This document shows positions 48,398-59,400 of a DNA stretch of 64,000 nt, piece after piece. The first letter of the stretch is position 1. The number at the start of each line of letters is the position of its first letter. This DNA is from Zhengitettix transpicula (lineage: Eukaryota > Arthropoda > Insecta > Orthoptera > Tetrigidae), in the NCBI GenBank assembly GCA_037074705.1, contig CM073592.1:54606129-54670128 (forward strand). Reading direction: 5' to 3'. The notes beneath the pieces are model-generated. The model saw nothing but the letters and a program-made list of their open reading frames with translations, did no database searches and had not been told where the DNA came from. Made by a program: the position numbers and the translations under genes.

Positions 48398-48905
48398 GGG
48401 GAACAGGCTACATGAGGGTAATCCACATGGTGGCAACTTCCCTTTAATAGCATAGGGGGGATGCGGAAGGATAGGGGAAGGTAGCCACGGGTTAACTAGG
48501 GCCGCGGGCTATGGTTTAAGGATCCTACCCGGTAATTCGCCTTAAAGTGATGCAGGTAAAACCCTAGAAAAACCTGCATCAGGTAGGTCGGGCATTTGGT
48601 ACTTGTCCCACGCCCTTCCGATGGCGGGAGAGGAGTTTGCTGTGGGGTCGCAGCCTTCCCTCGCCGTGCCTTCACCGGTTTAGGTGGCAGCTGGCCGACT
48701 ATTCCAATAGGAATAGCGGACAACTCTTACCGTATGACTACGGTCTGAGACCCCGGAACAAACACCTCTCAAAATAGGCCGAGGTGCCTCGGCTTGTGGG
48801 AACCTTAATTTCAAAAACGGAGAGAGGAAAAGGCATCCCCAAAGGTAGCCCCTTCTTGTATCTACTACAAGGTTCTGCCTGCGAGAATAGCCCTCGCAGA
48901 CAGCT
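48398..48905 (-). mobile_element. SINE-like element, copy 5 (near full length)
   Basis: Sense is on the minus strand; the A-rich tail corresponds to the T-runs at 48380-48397. Hairpins, in plus-strand coordinates, are CTATTCC/GGAATAG at 48699-48716, ACCGTA/TACGGT at 48729-48744, GCCGAGG/CCTCGGC at 48778-48793, CTTGTA/TACAAG at 48855-48871 and CTGCGAG/CTCGCAG at 48879-48899. The element is about 510 bp with no coding frame. It forms an inverted repeat with copy 4. No target duplication was found. Confidence 0.8.
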
Positions 48906-49960
48906 TATTATAGATTTAAAAACTTACAAAATTATCACAGAACTCGCAAAATAATTCGACTGCAACAATAAAAACTTGAAATTTTCTGACTCCGCGTCCC
49001 AAGCCATTCCCCAAACCCCTCTCCCTTCACGGCTTTCACCAATTGGAGTTTGACTATAAGTCCATTCCCCTTAACTCGACTTTTAGAAAAAATTGATTAT
49101 TTCAGACTAAATTTCTCAAGGCGTAGGATGCTATTTAAGGTATCTGACCTTGACGTCGGCAACCACTATGATCATGCTCCGTAGTTGTCTGAAGCAGAAA
49201 TGTTCAACCACGTAAAACGGCCTGAATTTTCTAGAAGCACATCTGTACGCGATGTGAACGTCCGAATTTTTTTACATGATTTTATATGCTTGTAAAAGCG
49301 ACCCCTTGTATGTTCAATGTCCATTATACAGTCCATTTACAGTCCAAGTTTCTGATTGAATGGAAATTATCATCATGGTCAGAAAAAACTCAGTTTCTTA
49401 TTAGATATGAATATAAATTAGTTTCTTCCATCGCAACTTTCATTTTGATGATCCTCTTGTTTCCCAGCTACGTTAACAGTTCTCTTTGATGACGAAGGTA
49501 ATGCAACGTCCAATGCGGCAGCAACATATTCCACCAGCAACGGAGGGACACGGTCCATCACATGGATTAAACTGTCAGCATTTCGATGGCTACCTTAATG
49601 AGTCTCAGCTGTAAATGCAGTTCTGGCTCATGATGTCGCTCCATGGTAGTAGTAATCTGATTGCTGTGGTATCGGCAACTCACTCACCCATGTAACAGCA
49701 GCCCTGGGCGCAGCCTAGTTGCTCCAAATAAAAATTGAGTTACGCTGCCTTTTATTAACGGCTCCGTGCTATTTATTAGATTCTGACCAAGCGCAGCCAC
49801 TGGCTTCTAATTTACAGCTATTACCTCACTGTATTTGATACGCGTCAGTCCGCGATCTCCACAGGACAGTGCGTGTTCCAAATTGAAGAGGGAAATACTA
49901 GCGAGTTACTGTTCACGTGTTTCACTCTGATCATTGGATGATAGTGTATTAAGAAATTAT
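48906..49960. other. Mixed region with G+C-raised island and FTZ-F1-type site
   Basis: 48950-49200 and 49490-49940 are richer in G+C. TGACCTTGA at 49145-49153 is, on the minus strand, the FTZ-F1/SF-1 consensus TCAAGGTCA. The second block shows no repeat ends and no credible frame. An old LTR or a regulatory segment are possible readings. Confidence 0.25.
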
Positions 49961-51127
49961 GTTGCACTAATACATAAAAATCATTAAATCAATATATATA
50001 TTATTTTAAAAATATAGTTGACAATTAAGTGCTCATAATAATACTCCTGTTTGGACAAAGAAAGATAATTGGATTCGATTCATTCAGAGAACCCTATTAG
50101 TAAATTACATTAATGTGGGCACTACATTTCCTTCAGCGAACAGCAGATATTTCAAGTGTTTTGTTTTTCGTATTGTTGACTCTAATGCAGATAAATCGGT
50201 ACGTCGGATCCCTTGATGATAACAAATGCTACTGCACGTGTTTGGTGCAAGCGATTCATTCAAGGTCCACTACGGTATCCATGATACCACATTTAATGAT
50301 AATTGTTTTACAAACTATTTCAACGTGAAGTTATAAAATAAAATTAAAGCAAATATTCCGATATTACCACTGCATAACATCACAAAAAAACCAATTGTAA
50401 AATAATTCCATCAGTCCATTGACAAAGTTCAAATGTAAAATGATTACAACAAAATTCATACATAAAAGAAAAGAAAAAGATTACATTTTTGGTCAACGAT
50501 CCTATTATTAGACGCATAAAAATTACAGTGATTATAATATGGAATGAAATTAGAAACGTAAAATATCTTATAAAACGTCAATTTACAGTTAGTAAATAAT
50601 TTTTCTGATTAGAAAATTTTAACTTTAAACATAATCTAATAAAATAAAAAAATAATAGCTTTTAAAATTTTAATTCATTTCCCCATATTTTCAACTTTGA
50701 ATATTTTAGACGTTAAATAATGACGTTCGCAAATAATACAATAATTTTTCCATACACATTGTGTTGTAATCGATGATCGTTTATTAAATATACATGTTTT
50801 GTAAATCATATTATTTAAACTATAAGTCTTCATTAAAACAACGATTATAATTTTGTACCGGTGAAAATAAAACCTCTCTTGGTAGCAAACTCCAAGTCCT
50901 TGCACCTTAAGAAGAGTTCAGTCAAAGCAAATTGATAAAATTACTTCCCCTATTTTCGATCCACCGACTCCTTAAATATTTCCATTATTATATTTCCTGT
51001 AATAAATACACGATATATCCATATTTTATTATTACCATACCAAATTTACAAAGAATTTATAATCTAATAAATTTTACGAAATATCAAATGAAATTTAATT
51101 TTGAATAATTATTTATTAAATTTTTCC
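49961..51127. other. A+T-rich DNA, nothing recognised
   Basis: Frames at 50113-50328 and 50675-50905 have no motif. Confidence 0.5.
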
Positions 51128-51480
51128 GACTTATAAAGTAAAATCGATCTGTTACATTCGTATTGAAATGAAAAATGTACTAGTTTATAACTATACAATT
51201 ATTATTATTATTTCTTAGTTAATAGCTTCCTCAGTACGATACCTTCAAATAATTGACATATTATTTAGCACAGTAGTGATATGACGTTTCGATCTAATTT
51301 TTTTTTTAAAATGTTAAGTATAAATTGAAAATATCTGTTACACTCATATTGAAATGAAAAATATACTCGTATATGCGTATATAATAATGATTCATATTTC
51401 TTAGTTAATAGCATCCTCAGTACAATATCTTAAAATAATTTACATATTATTTTGTACAGTAGTGTTATGACGTTTTTGAC
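51128..51480. repeat. Direct tandem duplication, period about 186 bp
   Basis: Two diverged units lie head to tail. Each contains, in order, ATCTGTTAC-a-TC-TATTGAAATGAAAAAT, an (ATT/TAT)-rich stretch, TTTCTTAGTTAATAGC, TCCTCAGTAC, ACATATTATTT, and ACAGTAGTG-TATGACGTTT. The CTGTTAC landmark is at 51149 in unit 1 and 51335 in unit 2. On the minus strand each unit has CTGAGGA followed 13 nt later by GAAAT, and GAAACGTCAT or AAAACGTCAT further on. No coding frame is supported. Confidence 0.75.
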
Positions 51481-52620
51481 ATGTTTTCAACAATGCGTAA
51501 ATATAACCTGAAATTTTTTTGTTTAAATTGTACCTTTATATTCATTTTAAAAAGCATCAAAACATTTTTATATTTACAGAACTGGGAATACGAAACGTAA
51601 AATAAATCAGACCTATAATAAATTTCACTGAAATTTTCACAATACAAGTCTGTCTGACAAAGGTAATAAGGCCACAATCGGAAGTGAGATGAAACCATAA
51701 TTGGTCGCAGCCTGAATTGAACAATCATAATTGAATTGCGGTTATTCTACAGCAACCACATCCCTTTGCGGGAGAAAATTCCAAACACCCCGTATTATCG
51801 GATATTTCAGAAAACACATTCCACCTGGTACAACGTGATCTATTCAGAAGTGTTTTCGACAATGCGTACACAACAAAGTCTGACAAAACCACACACACAC
51901 TCACACAAATTAATGTCAAACACCTTTTATCCGAAGTTCTGACGTTGTTGAGCACACTACAAGTACTGAAATAATTTATTTATCAGCCAATATAGAGTTA
52001 ATCGTATATATTGTAATATACAATTTAAAGATAAATATGTAGAAAATTAATTTTAAAGGGAACGATAATTATTAGGATTTTATGACAACTTTTTAAAGAT
52101 AAAAAGGAAAATATTTAATGCAGATTTCGATTTAATTTAATTTCTGCACATATTTTAAATAAGCGCAACAGCTTTTGATGAAACTCGAATCTTCAGGGCC
52201 ACTTACTAGGCCTCTAATAATTATAGTAATTTGCAATTAGCACCAAGTTACATGGAAATCAAAAGAGTTACAAAAGAATATGATTTAAATTATCAATAAC
52301 AGGTAATATAATAAATGTAAATAATTATAAAATTCAGCGAAATTTATAGGAATTTAAATGAATATAAATAAATATAGAGGAATCTGACGATACTCATATT
52401 TATATAAAGGTTTACAATAGAAGGTTTTCACATACCAGTTTATTACAGCTACTCTTGTACCATATTAATTGTGCACTTCACTATTTTTTCCTATTTAAAG
52501 AAAAATTTATTCAACAGGGCACGACATTGTTTCACTTCGCTAAATTCCGGCCTACTGCTCACCGGATACTTCTACTACTTATATCTCTCGGCTTTACTTT
52601 AAAAGTGCTTTAATACCACA
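51481..52620. other. A+T-rich DNA with a small G+C-richer patch
   Basis: 51650-51960 is somewhat richer in G+C and ends in a CACACACAC-type run (51890-51906). Overlapping frames on both strands are unassigned. Confidence 0.45.
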
Positions 52621-52704
52621 CGTTGAATACATTATCAGCCTTTATTCATCATAGACTTTGCTAAATTCCGCTTCTTTTTTAGTCGCGAGAACACCCTTAG
52701 CTAC

Positions 52705-52850
52705 GGTTATCCTCAGCTGGCCTCCAAAACTAGACTCACTCTGACTATCGTTGGCCAAAGTCCCAAAACAGACTTCACTATGAACATTATCGTTCGAGCT
52801 CCGAAACCGGACTGAATATGAACTACATCGTTCGAGCTGCCGGACCACAC
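52705..52850. repeat. Short minisatellite, period 38-42 bp, about 3.5 units
   Basis: The landmark (T/C)ATCGTT(C)G recurs at 52746, 52788 and 52826. Each is followed by GAGCTCCG-, GAGCTGCCG- or GGCCAAAG-like sequence, then ACTTCACTATGA/ACTGAATATGA. The array lies in a G+C-raised island (52640-52970). Minus-strand frames read through it, producing repeated peptide blocks, but no signal or domain supports translation. Confidence 0.6.
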
Positions 52851-53239
52851 TGCTCTTTTTCCAAAGCTATGTATATTACACACAGATGCCGACAATAATA
52901 GACGGAAAACCTTTCCAATCTCCGCATTCTTGCGCCACACTGACCGTTATTATAAATGCTCAGGCCTCAAAATTAAGCCGAGAATAATATTAAAGAAAAT
53001 TATTTGAAAAAACTTACGTTATACTAAATTGTTATGTATGTATAAATTCTTACACAATTTATTTTTATGAATCATTTAAAGATTGTTATCTGAATGCATA
53101 ATTTAAAAGATAATGAATTAATTAACAATGTAACCCCTGTCTTAGGTATCTGTGAATGACTGGATCGTCATACAAAGTTTTTAATACTGACGTTGAAGAC
53201 TTGATAGAAATTGACGCGAATCGATTAATTTTATTTTAT

Positions 53240-53600
53240 TTCGTACGCACTCTCAATGACAATTATTGTGGAAAATCGTCGCCTTTTACGGCTTTTGCTT
53301 GTGTGTCGGTTGTTTTGGTACATCTGGAATCGCCTCAGGTCTGGAAGCTGGCTCGGGGCTCCTGTCTGCTGGATGCTCCTCTTCCGCAACTCTTCTTACA
53401 CCCTCTCCCGCGGCGCTCATGAAAAAGTGATTGAGTCTCTTCATCCCGGTGCAGCCCTTTTTATCTCCCCTCTATCCCCTTCTTACGAACCAGTCCACAC
53501 TCCGTGTCGTCGACCATACAAATTCTTTCAAGCATGTGCTCCCAGACACGGCGCATCCACAAAACTAAAACGTGGTGGACCGATTTTTGTAATAGTAAAT
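53240..53600. other. G+C-raised island, unknown
   Basis: Two overlapping plus-strand frames (88 and 129 codons) cross it without recognised domains. The core at 53320-53440 is the richest in G+C. It lies next to, but outside, the LINE relic. Confidence 0.25.
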
Positions 53601-53769
53601 TTTATATCGAGAAAAAAACTACGAATTTCAGCCAGTAAATATTAAATTTTTAAAATACAAATGTAGATTATAAAATAAAACTAGTTGACACACCGCAGTT
53701 GTGTAACTTCTATTGTTCTTCGATTGTTGCCTGAGTTCCACATACACTTCTTCTTCTTCTTCGGTTTTT

Positions 53770-54600
53770 CCCACTTTTATAGGTTTGCCGTCTTCATTTT
53801 CCATTTCTGTCTGTCGTTCCAATCTCCCTCTTCCAAATTCCTGTCCTCCATGATGATTTTCACATGGGTTTCTCACTTTAATCTGGGTCTGCCCCGTTTA
53901 TTTTTTCCCAGGTGGTGACCATTGGTATATTTCTATTGGCCGTCTTCCACTTTCCATTCTTTGTACGCGACCATACCATTTAAGGGTTTGATTTTCAATC
54001 CTTTTAACGACAGACGTGGTTACGTTCATTTCTTTTCAAAGGAGCTCATTTATAATTTCATCCTGACTTGTTTTTTGAAGACTTCTCCTCAGATAATCGA
54101 ATTCTACTGTTCTAATTTTGTTCTTTCGTAATTTTGTCGGGGGCCAAGTTTCACTTCCATAACACAGAAGGTTCTGTATTATGATCTTATAAATTTTGAT
54201 TTTTGTTTACTTTGTTCAATTTTTATTCCAAATTTTTCCGTGTAAAATCGTGGTAGTATTCTTTGCCATTGCAATTTTAGTTTGTATATCCTCATTCACA
54301 TGTTTCTACATTTTAATTATTGACCCCAAGTATTTAAAATATTCACAATTTTTTATTTTTCCTGTTTCGAGTGTTATGTCTTCTACGTATTTTTCTAAAC
54401 ACATGTATTCTATCTTCTGTAAATTTATGTTCAATCCCCATTTTTTATATTCTTCCATAAGCTTATTTATCATGCATGTCATGTCCTCTTCATCTCCTGC
54501 AAATATTACCTGGGTCTGCATACTCAAGTGTTTTAATTTCTCTGGAAATGTTTTGACGTTGCAGGTTACCTTTACAAATCCACAATAGATTTATTTTAGA
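53770..54600 (-). pseudogene. RTE-like LINE reverse transcriptase, C-terminal half, frameshifted
   Basis: On the minus strand, from high to low coordinates, one reads an EIKTLEYAD block (about 54514-54541), then in another frame QVIFAGDEEDM and EEYKKWGLNINLQKIEYMCL, then ILETGKIKNCEYFKYLG-like sequence, CYGSETWPP (54140-54164), FDYLRRSLQKTSQDEIINELL, LKWYGRVQRM (53955-53984), KRGRPRLK (53876-53899) and a W..DR..W end. This is the thumb and C-terminus of insect endonuclease/reverse-transcriptase LINEs of the RTE type. The catalytic Y-A-D-D is broken: the first Asp is followed by a reading-frame change and the second is lost. Several more shifts and stops occur. A GAA-rich run (minus strand) follows the 3' end. 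The endonuclease and palm N-terminus are missing (5' truncation). Confidence 0.8.
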
Positions 54601-55300
54601 TATCCTGAACGGGAAAAAAACCCTTGTCCTTAACTTTGTTTTATTAACCAAAATCAAATTTCTTATGCATACACGGAAACAAGGCTCAATGTAAACTGCA
54701 TTAATATACTGAATTAGGCGAAACAATTTGTTGCTTCATTTCAGCCTGTATTATATTTTCTAGTATTCATACTTAGTTGTATTATGCATGAAAAGCGCTA
54801 GATTAGAGTAAATGATTAATCGCCCAAGGAACAAGTTTCCTTTTATATGTTTGATTTAGGAGATTGTTCGTCATGGCAGTAGATTCGTTGTGCATGATGA
54901 ATGTTTGCCGGTGCCCTCTGTAAATCGGCCAGCTGAGCTCGGTTCGGGCGCTGTTCAAGGGCTCTGCTAAGTTGGACAAGGGCCAAAAGCCGACCCACAC
55001 TCGGACAATTGACCAACTATATTCAGGGTCTTCCGATTAACTTTCCAGACTGCCTGGTCGATGAAGGTGCATCAGGAGACGGTAATAAAATCCGTGTCAC
55101 AGGATTACACATATAGCATTAAACAGCAGAACTAAATATTCTACTATATTCAATAAATGTTATCTGATTTTAAATAAATTCTATTTTAACTGTATTCTAG
55201 AAACAATTCTCCTGTTCTTTACATTTAGAATATTAATACTTAATATTTTTTTATTCCGTTGAGTAATATCCATTAATATTGTAAAATTATTATATTTTAA
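54601..55300. other. Spacer with a G+C-raised patch
   Basis: 54840-55090 is richer in G+C and has a 65-codon minus frame without motif. The rest is A+T-rich. Confidence 0.35.
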
Positions 55301-55455
55301 TTTCAGGGTTCATGTTAGGTTTTTAAAAAAAATATATTAGGTTTTTTTTGGATTTGATGAAATGCGTAATCTCGTTGCTGTTTTTATTCTAGTGTCTATT
55401 CCTTGATATAATTTGGGGCAGAAATTGATCAGGCGTTATATTGAGATCAGTCACA
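55301..55455 (+). repeat. Possible dispersed repeat R3, copy A
   Basis: Collinear with 59600-59775. Shared landmarks are TTTCAGGGT-CA, CTCGTTG-TGT, TAAT-TGGG-GCAGAA and ACTGGTCACA. Identity between landmarks is low, so homology is tentative. Confidence 0.3.
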
Positions 55456-55529
55456 CTGGTCACACGTCGGAGGTTTTTTTTGGTATGTTGTGTTGTGCCC
55501 TGTTCTTATTCACATATTTCTAAGACTTA

Positions 55530-55530
<1 letters not shown>

Positions 55531-55563
<33 letters not shown>

Positions 55564-55564
55564 T
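55531..55564. repeat. (TTA)n microsatellite
   Basis: About eleven units of ATT/TTA, uninterrupted. Confidence 0.95.
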
Positions 55565-55830
55565 TATTCTTTCAAAATTGTTCCATTTATTTATTTGTCA
55601 TAGTTTTGTTTATATATTTGCTTGAAACTACCACCGGGAACGATCCAAATCCAGGCTAATAATATACATACATAATTATTTGTTTTGTTCCAATTGCTGT
55701 AAACAATTGTATTTGTATTAAGGTATATATATATTGATGGTAGAAAATGTTACTAGATGTAAGTTACATTTATTGAAGATAATGCAACATATTATCGGGG
55801 TGAAACTTTGTAGGTCAGCAGACGGTCTGA
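55565..55830. other. A+T-rich spacer
   Basis: Nothing recognised before the SINE insertion. Confidence 0.5.
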
Positions 55831-55840
55831 GGTAACAATT

Positions 55841-56357
55841 CCTTTTTTTTAGGGTAACAGACTACATGAGGGTAATCCACATGGTGGCAACTCCCCTTTA
55901 ATAGCATTAGAAGGGATCTGAAAGGGGGGATGCGGAAGGGTAGAGGAAGGTAGCCAAGGGTTAACTAGGGCCCCTGGGCTATAGTTTAAGGATACTACCC
56001 GGTATTCGCCTAAAAGTAATGCAGGGAAAACCCTAGAAAAACCTGCAACAGGTAGGTCGGGCATTGGGTACTTGTCCCACGCCCTTCCGATAGCGGGAGA
56101 AGAGTTTGCTGTGGGGACGCAGCATTTCCTTCTCCGTACCTGTTTAGGAGGCAGCTGGCCGACTGTTCAAATGGGAACAGCAAACAACTCTTACCGTATG
56201 CCTACGGTCTGTGACCCCGGAACATACATCTCTCAAAACAGGCCGAGGTGCCTCGGCTTGTGGGAACCTTAGGTCAAAAATGGAGAGGAAAAGACATCCC
56301 CAAAGGTAGCCCGTTCGTGTCTCTTCTACAAGGTTCTGCCTGCGAGAGAATAGCCCT
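55841..56357 (-). mobile_element. SINE-like element, copy 6, with 10-bp target-site duplication
   Basis: GGTAACAATT occurs on both sides (55831-55840 and 56358-56367), defining a 517-bp insertion. The TTTTTTTT run at 55843-55850 is the poly(A) tail of the minus-strand sense RNA. All family landmarks are present, including ACCGTA/TACGGT and GCCGAGG/CCTCGGC hairpins and the GGGCGTGGGACAAGTA block. Short frames on both strands are products of the repeat. Poly(A) plus target duplication indicates LINE-mobilised retroposition; the LINE partner is unknown. Confidence 0.85.
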
Positions 56358-56367
56358 GGTAACAATT

Positions 56368-59160
56368 ACAGTCGCTAAAAGACCTTTAGGCGCTATTATG
56401 CATAATTTAGCTTTTAGCGTCTGGCACAAAAATCAAATAGCAGAAACACATTTCTTGAGGGGTGTTTACTTCTCTTGGAACTCTCTGAATTCTGCAGATG
56501 TCGTAGGGTGTTGCCAGATCAGGGGAGAGAAACTTGATTCGGCTCCAGATGCCAGGCGAATTTGAAGTTGTTATTAAAATTAAGTGTTTAACATTCCGAT
56601 ATTATTTTGTGTCATCTTTAGATGTTTGAGTACCGATTATAAAGTATAATTGGTTCAATGAAGTAAGTATTAAAATGCCAATTAAATCAATCACTGACCT
56701 TTTCAGAACTATATGTTACACAAGTAGCATATTACTTTTAGCTTGCTAATAATTGAAAATTTTGTAACACTTATTAATTATTATAATGGTATAATGCACC
56801 AAAATGATTGAGTTTTAAATTTATATACACTTTTTTTTAAAGGTTGTGTCTCATTACGGTATATAAATTGACAAGGACTTGCTTCTCAGCCATCTACACA
56901 CATATCCTGATATATTTTTTGTTGAGGTAAATTTATACTATGAATTGTAAACCATTGTAATAAAGAAAGCCACGGTCGGAAATAATAAACAAATTAACAT
57001 AGCGAAAAAAATAAAATTTATATTATTACCATGGAAAATTTAATATTTTAATAAATTCTCCCCTCACTTCAGTCTGTAGTAATCTTAATCTTAAATAAAA
57101 CGTAATTTATCATATTTATGTTCTTGGATTTAATTTGTATTATCAGATGCTATTGTATTCGTTTAACTACCGTAATATCATACGTTTCTAAGCGTGAAAT
57201 GTTACCGCTTTATGGAAACCCTATTTCGAATATATTTGTGCCATTCTAATTGTTTAATAACCTAAACTGATACCCTCATCAGAGTTACAGAAACTTATCT
57301 GCGTCTAATTTCATCCAATTTCATCGTTATTACGTATAGCGAACAATTTGCAACTCAGGTTTCCACAGTTAAATTCTCATCTGAACGCTGCCAAAAAGCA
57401 CAAGTTGACTTGTAAATTATTACAGATTTTGAGCCACTAGTACTTCAGCTCAAACATATTACACTTGTTACAGGAAACAGGTTTTGGATTCCTGAATAAG
57501 GCAGAATTTTCAAAGAGTGTTTCTATACTCCTACCAGAACGGTCGAAAAACACTGAAGAATCGTCTTCAAATTCCGGCTATTTGTTTTAATGTGATTTTG
57601 ATTACTACAAAATATCAGTTTAAAATGTATAAATTCGTAATTGGGGCACAATACTTTGTTAATTTCCAGCGATTCAATGTGACAGATTTAATTAACAGAC
57701 CGTTATTTATTGACGTCGATTCCAAAACTAACGGATATGAAATGAACAATTGTGAGATTATCTTTAAAACTTTATTGTATCATTCATAAAAAATGACTGT
57801 ATCATGAACTCATAACGTTTTTATAAACCAAGACTACGAGTTAGTGAATTAATACAAATTTAATAAAGCAAAGTATTTGAAGAGTTAACTCCAACCAACC
57901 TCACACACACAGATCTGAAGATCAACGATTTTGTAAATCAGTCGTGAATGAATTTATTTGGAATGTGTAGAGGTGTTCCGAAAATAAGTGTTTTATTCCA
58001 AAGCCAAAGAAAGCTATTCCTAAGTCCAAATTTTGTACACGTGTTCATTTCGAACCGGAAACAAACACTGTGGGGGTAAGACACAACTTACACCTCCAGG
58101 TGCGGTGGTCCACGGGAGGGTGAAAATTTTCTGGATCTATGAGATAGATAGCATTTTTCCAAAAACCTTTTGTGTATCCCTTTTCTGCATTGAAGGGGAG
58201 CACTTTTAGAGACGCGGTGGAGAGGCGTTACATAGAAATATCGCGAAAACAACCAATTAGGGTTATGGATGTCGCTGAGTTTAAATGTGACAATCCGGAC
58301 ACCCAGATAGTAATTGATAAAAACATGTGGAATACTTTAAATGATAATGTTTATAAACAATACAATATAACCTTGTTGTCGAAGTATACCTTAGGCGTTT
58401 ACTAATTTAATTCAGGCGGTAAAAATGGCTACACGTTTGATACAAAACGAGACTGATGGAACTGAAATTTAGGAGTGTTATAAATGATTAAAAAACATGA
58501 CGCAATTTATACATTAATTAAATATCACAGTTATTTATTGTATATTAATTATTAAAATCTTTCCAACTTAATTGTTATTAATTTCTTTTACTGATTTATC
58601 AAATTAGTTGCCACGTCCTGAGAAAGGGGAAAATGTTTCCTATTTACTGCATGTGATTTAAATATTCACATATAAAATTAAGTTCGCTTTTCTTACCTTC
58701 CATAATTTTAACTATTGAACATTTGCATATGTACAAGCTTATTATCGAATAAATTTTATTTGTAAGTAAATCAGATTTTTTATTTCTATTGTAATATCTT
58801 TTTAGTTTAGAGCTTCCATTAATTTTTTATTTGCAGCTTTCCAGTTCCATTGTTACCTCTTCTCAAAATTATTACATTATTCGATTAGTTTACAATCTAT
58901 CTATGTCGATTTCGGCTTTTTCAGAGCTTATTGTCTATCGTTATATGACACACACTATTTATTAATGAACATTTCCGTTCTTTGTTCCTCCACCCAAATT
59001 CTTCAAGCCTAGTACTTTCCAATTGTTTCTTAAAGTAAATGTCCATTCAGGAAAATCAGCTTTCTAGTGGACAGCTGGAATTTTTTCTTCTGGAATTAGT
59101 GACCATCTAACAACATTGCCATTTGAATTTTCTTACCTTTAAATATGTGAAGATATACTT
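56368..59160. other. A+T-rich DNA with weak G+C-raised patches
   Basis: Patches at 56430-56570 and 58020-58290 are richer in G+C. The frames at 57517-57789 and 58172-58405 are not recognised. A CACACACA run is at about 57902-57911. Confidence 0.4.
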
Positions 59161-59199
59161 TATGTTACGAAAACTTGTTTAGTTGTAGATAGAAAACCT

Positions 59200-59223
59200 A
59201 CACGTGGGACCAAGGTCACGTGT
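59200..59223. promoter_or_regulatory. Composite E-box / FTZ-F1 site
   Basis: Two CACGTG E-boxes (59201-59206 and 59217-59222) form a 7-bp inverted repeat (ACACGTG/CACGTGT). The second overlaps CCAAGGTCA (59210-59218), a match to the FTZ-F1/ERR monomer site. CACGTG is the bHLH site of the Clock/Cycle, Myc and USF type. Overlap of the two sites would make binding competitive or cooperative; this is inference. Confidence 0.4.
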
Positions 59224-59310
59224 CTTTCTGGCTACGTTGCCAAATTTTGTGCCCGGTAGCAAACATGCGCGCCGACTATGTGGTAGTGGGTTTGATGGGA
59301 GTAGCACAAT

Positions 59311-59398
59311 CAGGTAAAACCGATTGACAAGGGGAGAATACTGGAGTTTTTATCTCCTTGACCTTGTTATTACATTTTCGTAGTGCTGATTCTTGTTA
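59311..59398 (+). repeat. Dispersed repeat R2, copy B
   Basis: Partner of 28498-28586. It contains TGACCTTG (59359-59366), an FTZ-F1-type half-site that in copy A reads TACCTTGA. Boundaries are approximate. Confidence 0.55.
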
Positions 59399-59400
59399 TT

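Noticed and set aside
12711..49960. Shared repeat between the 12.8-kb and 49.9-kb islands (common GTCAGTCCGC, ATACTAGCG and GTGTTTCAC strings)
   Set aside because: The strings occur in different order and orientation, so chance is likelier than homology.
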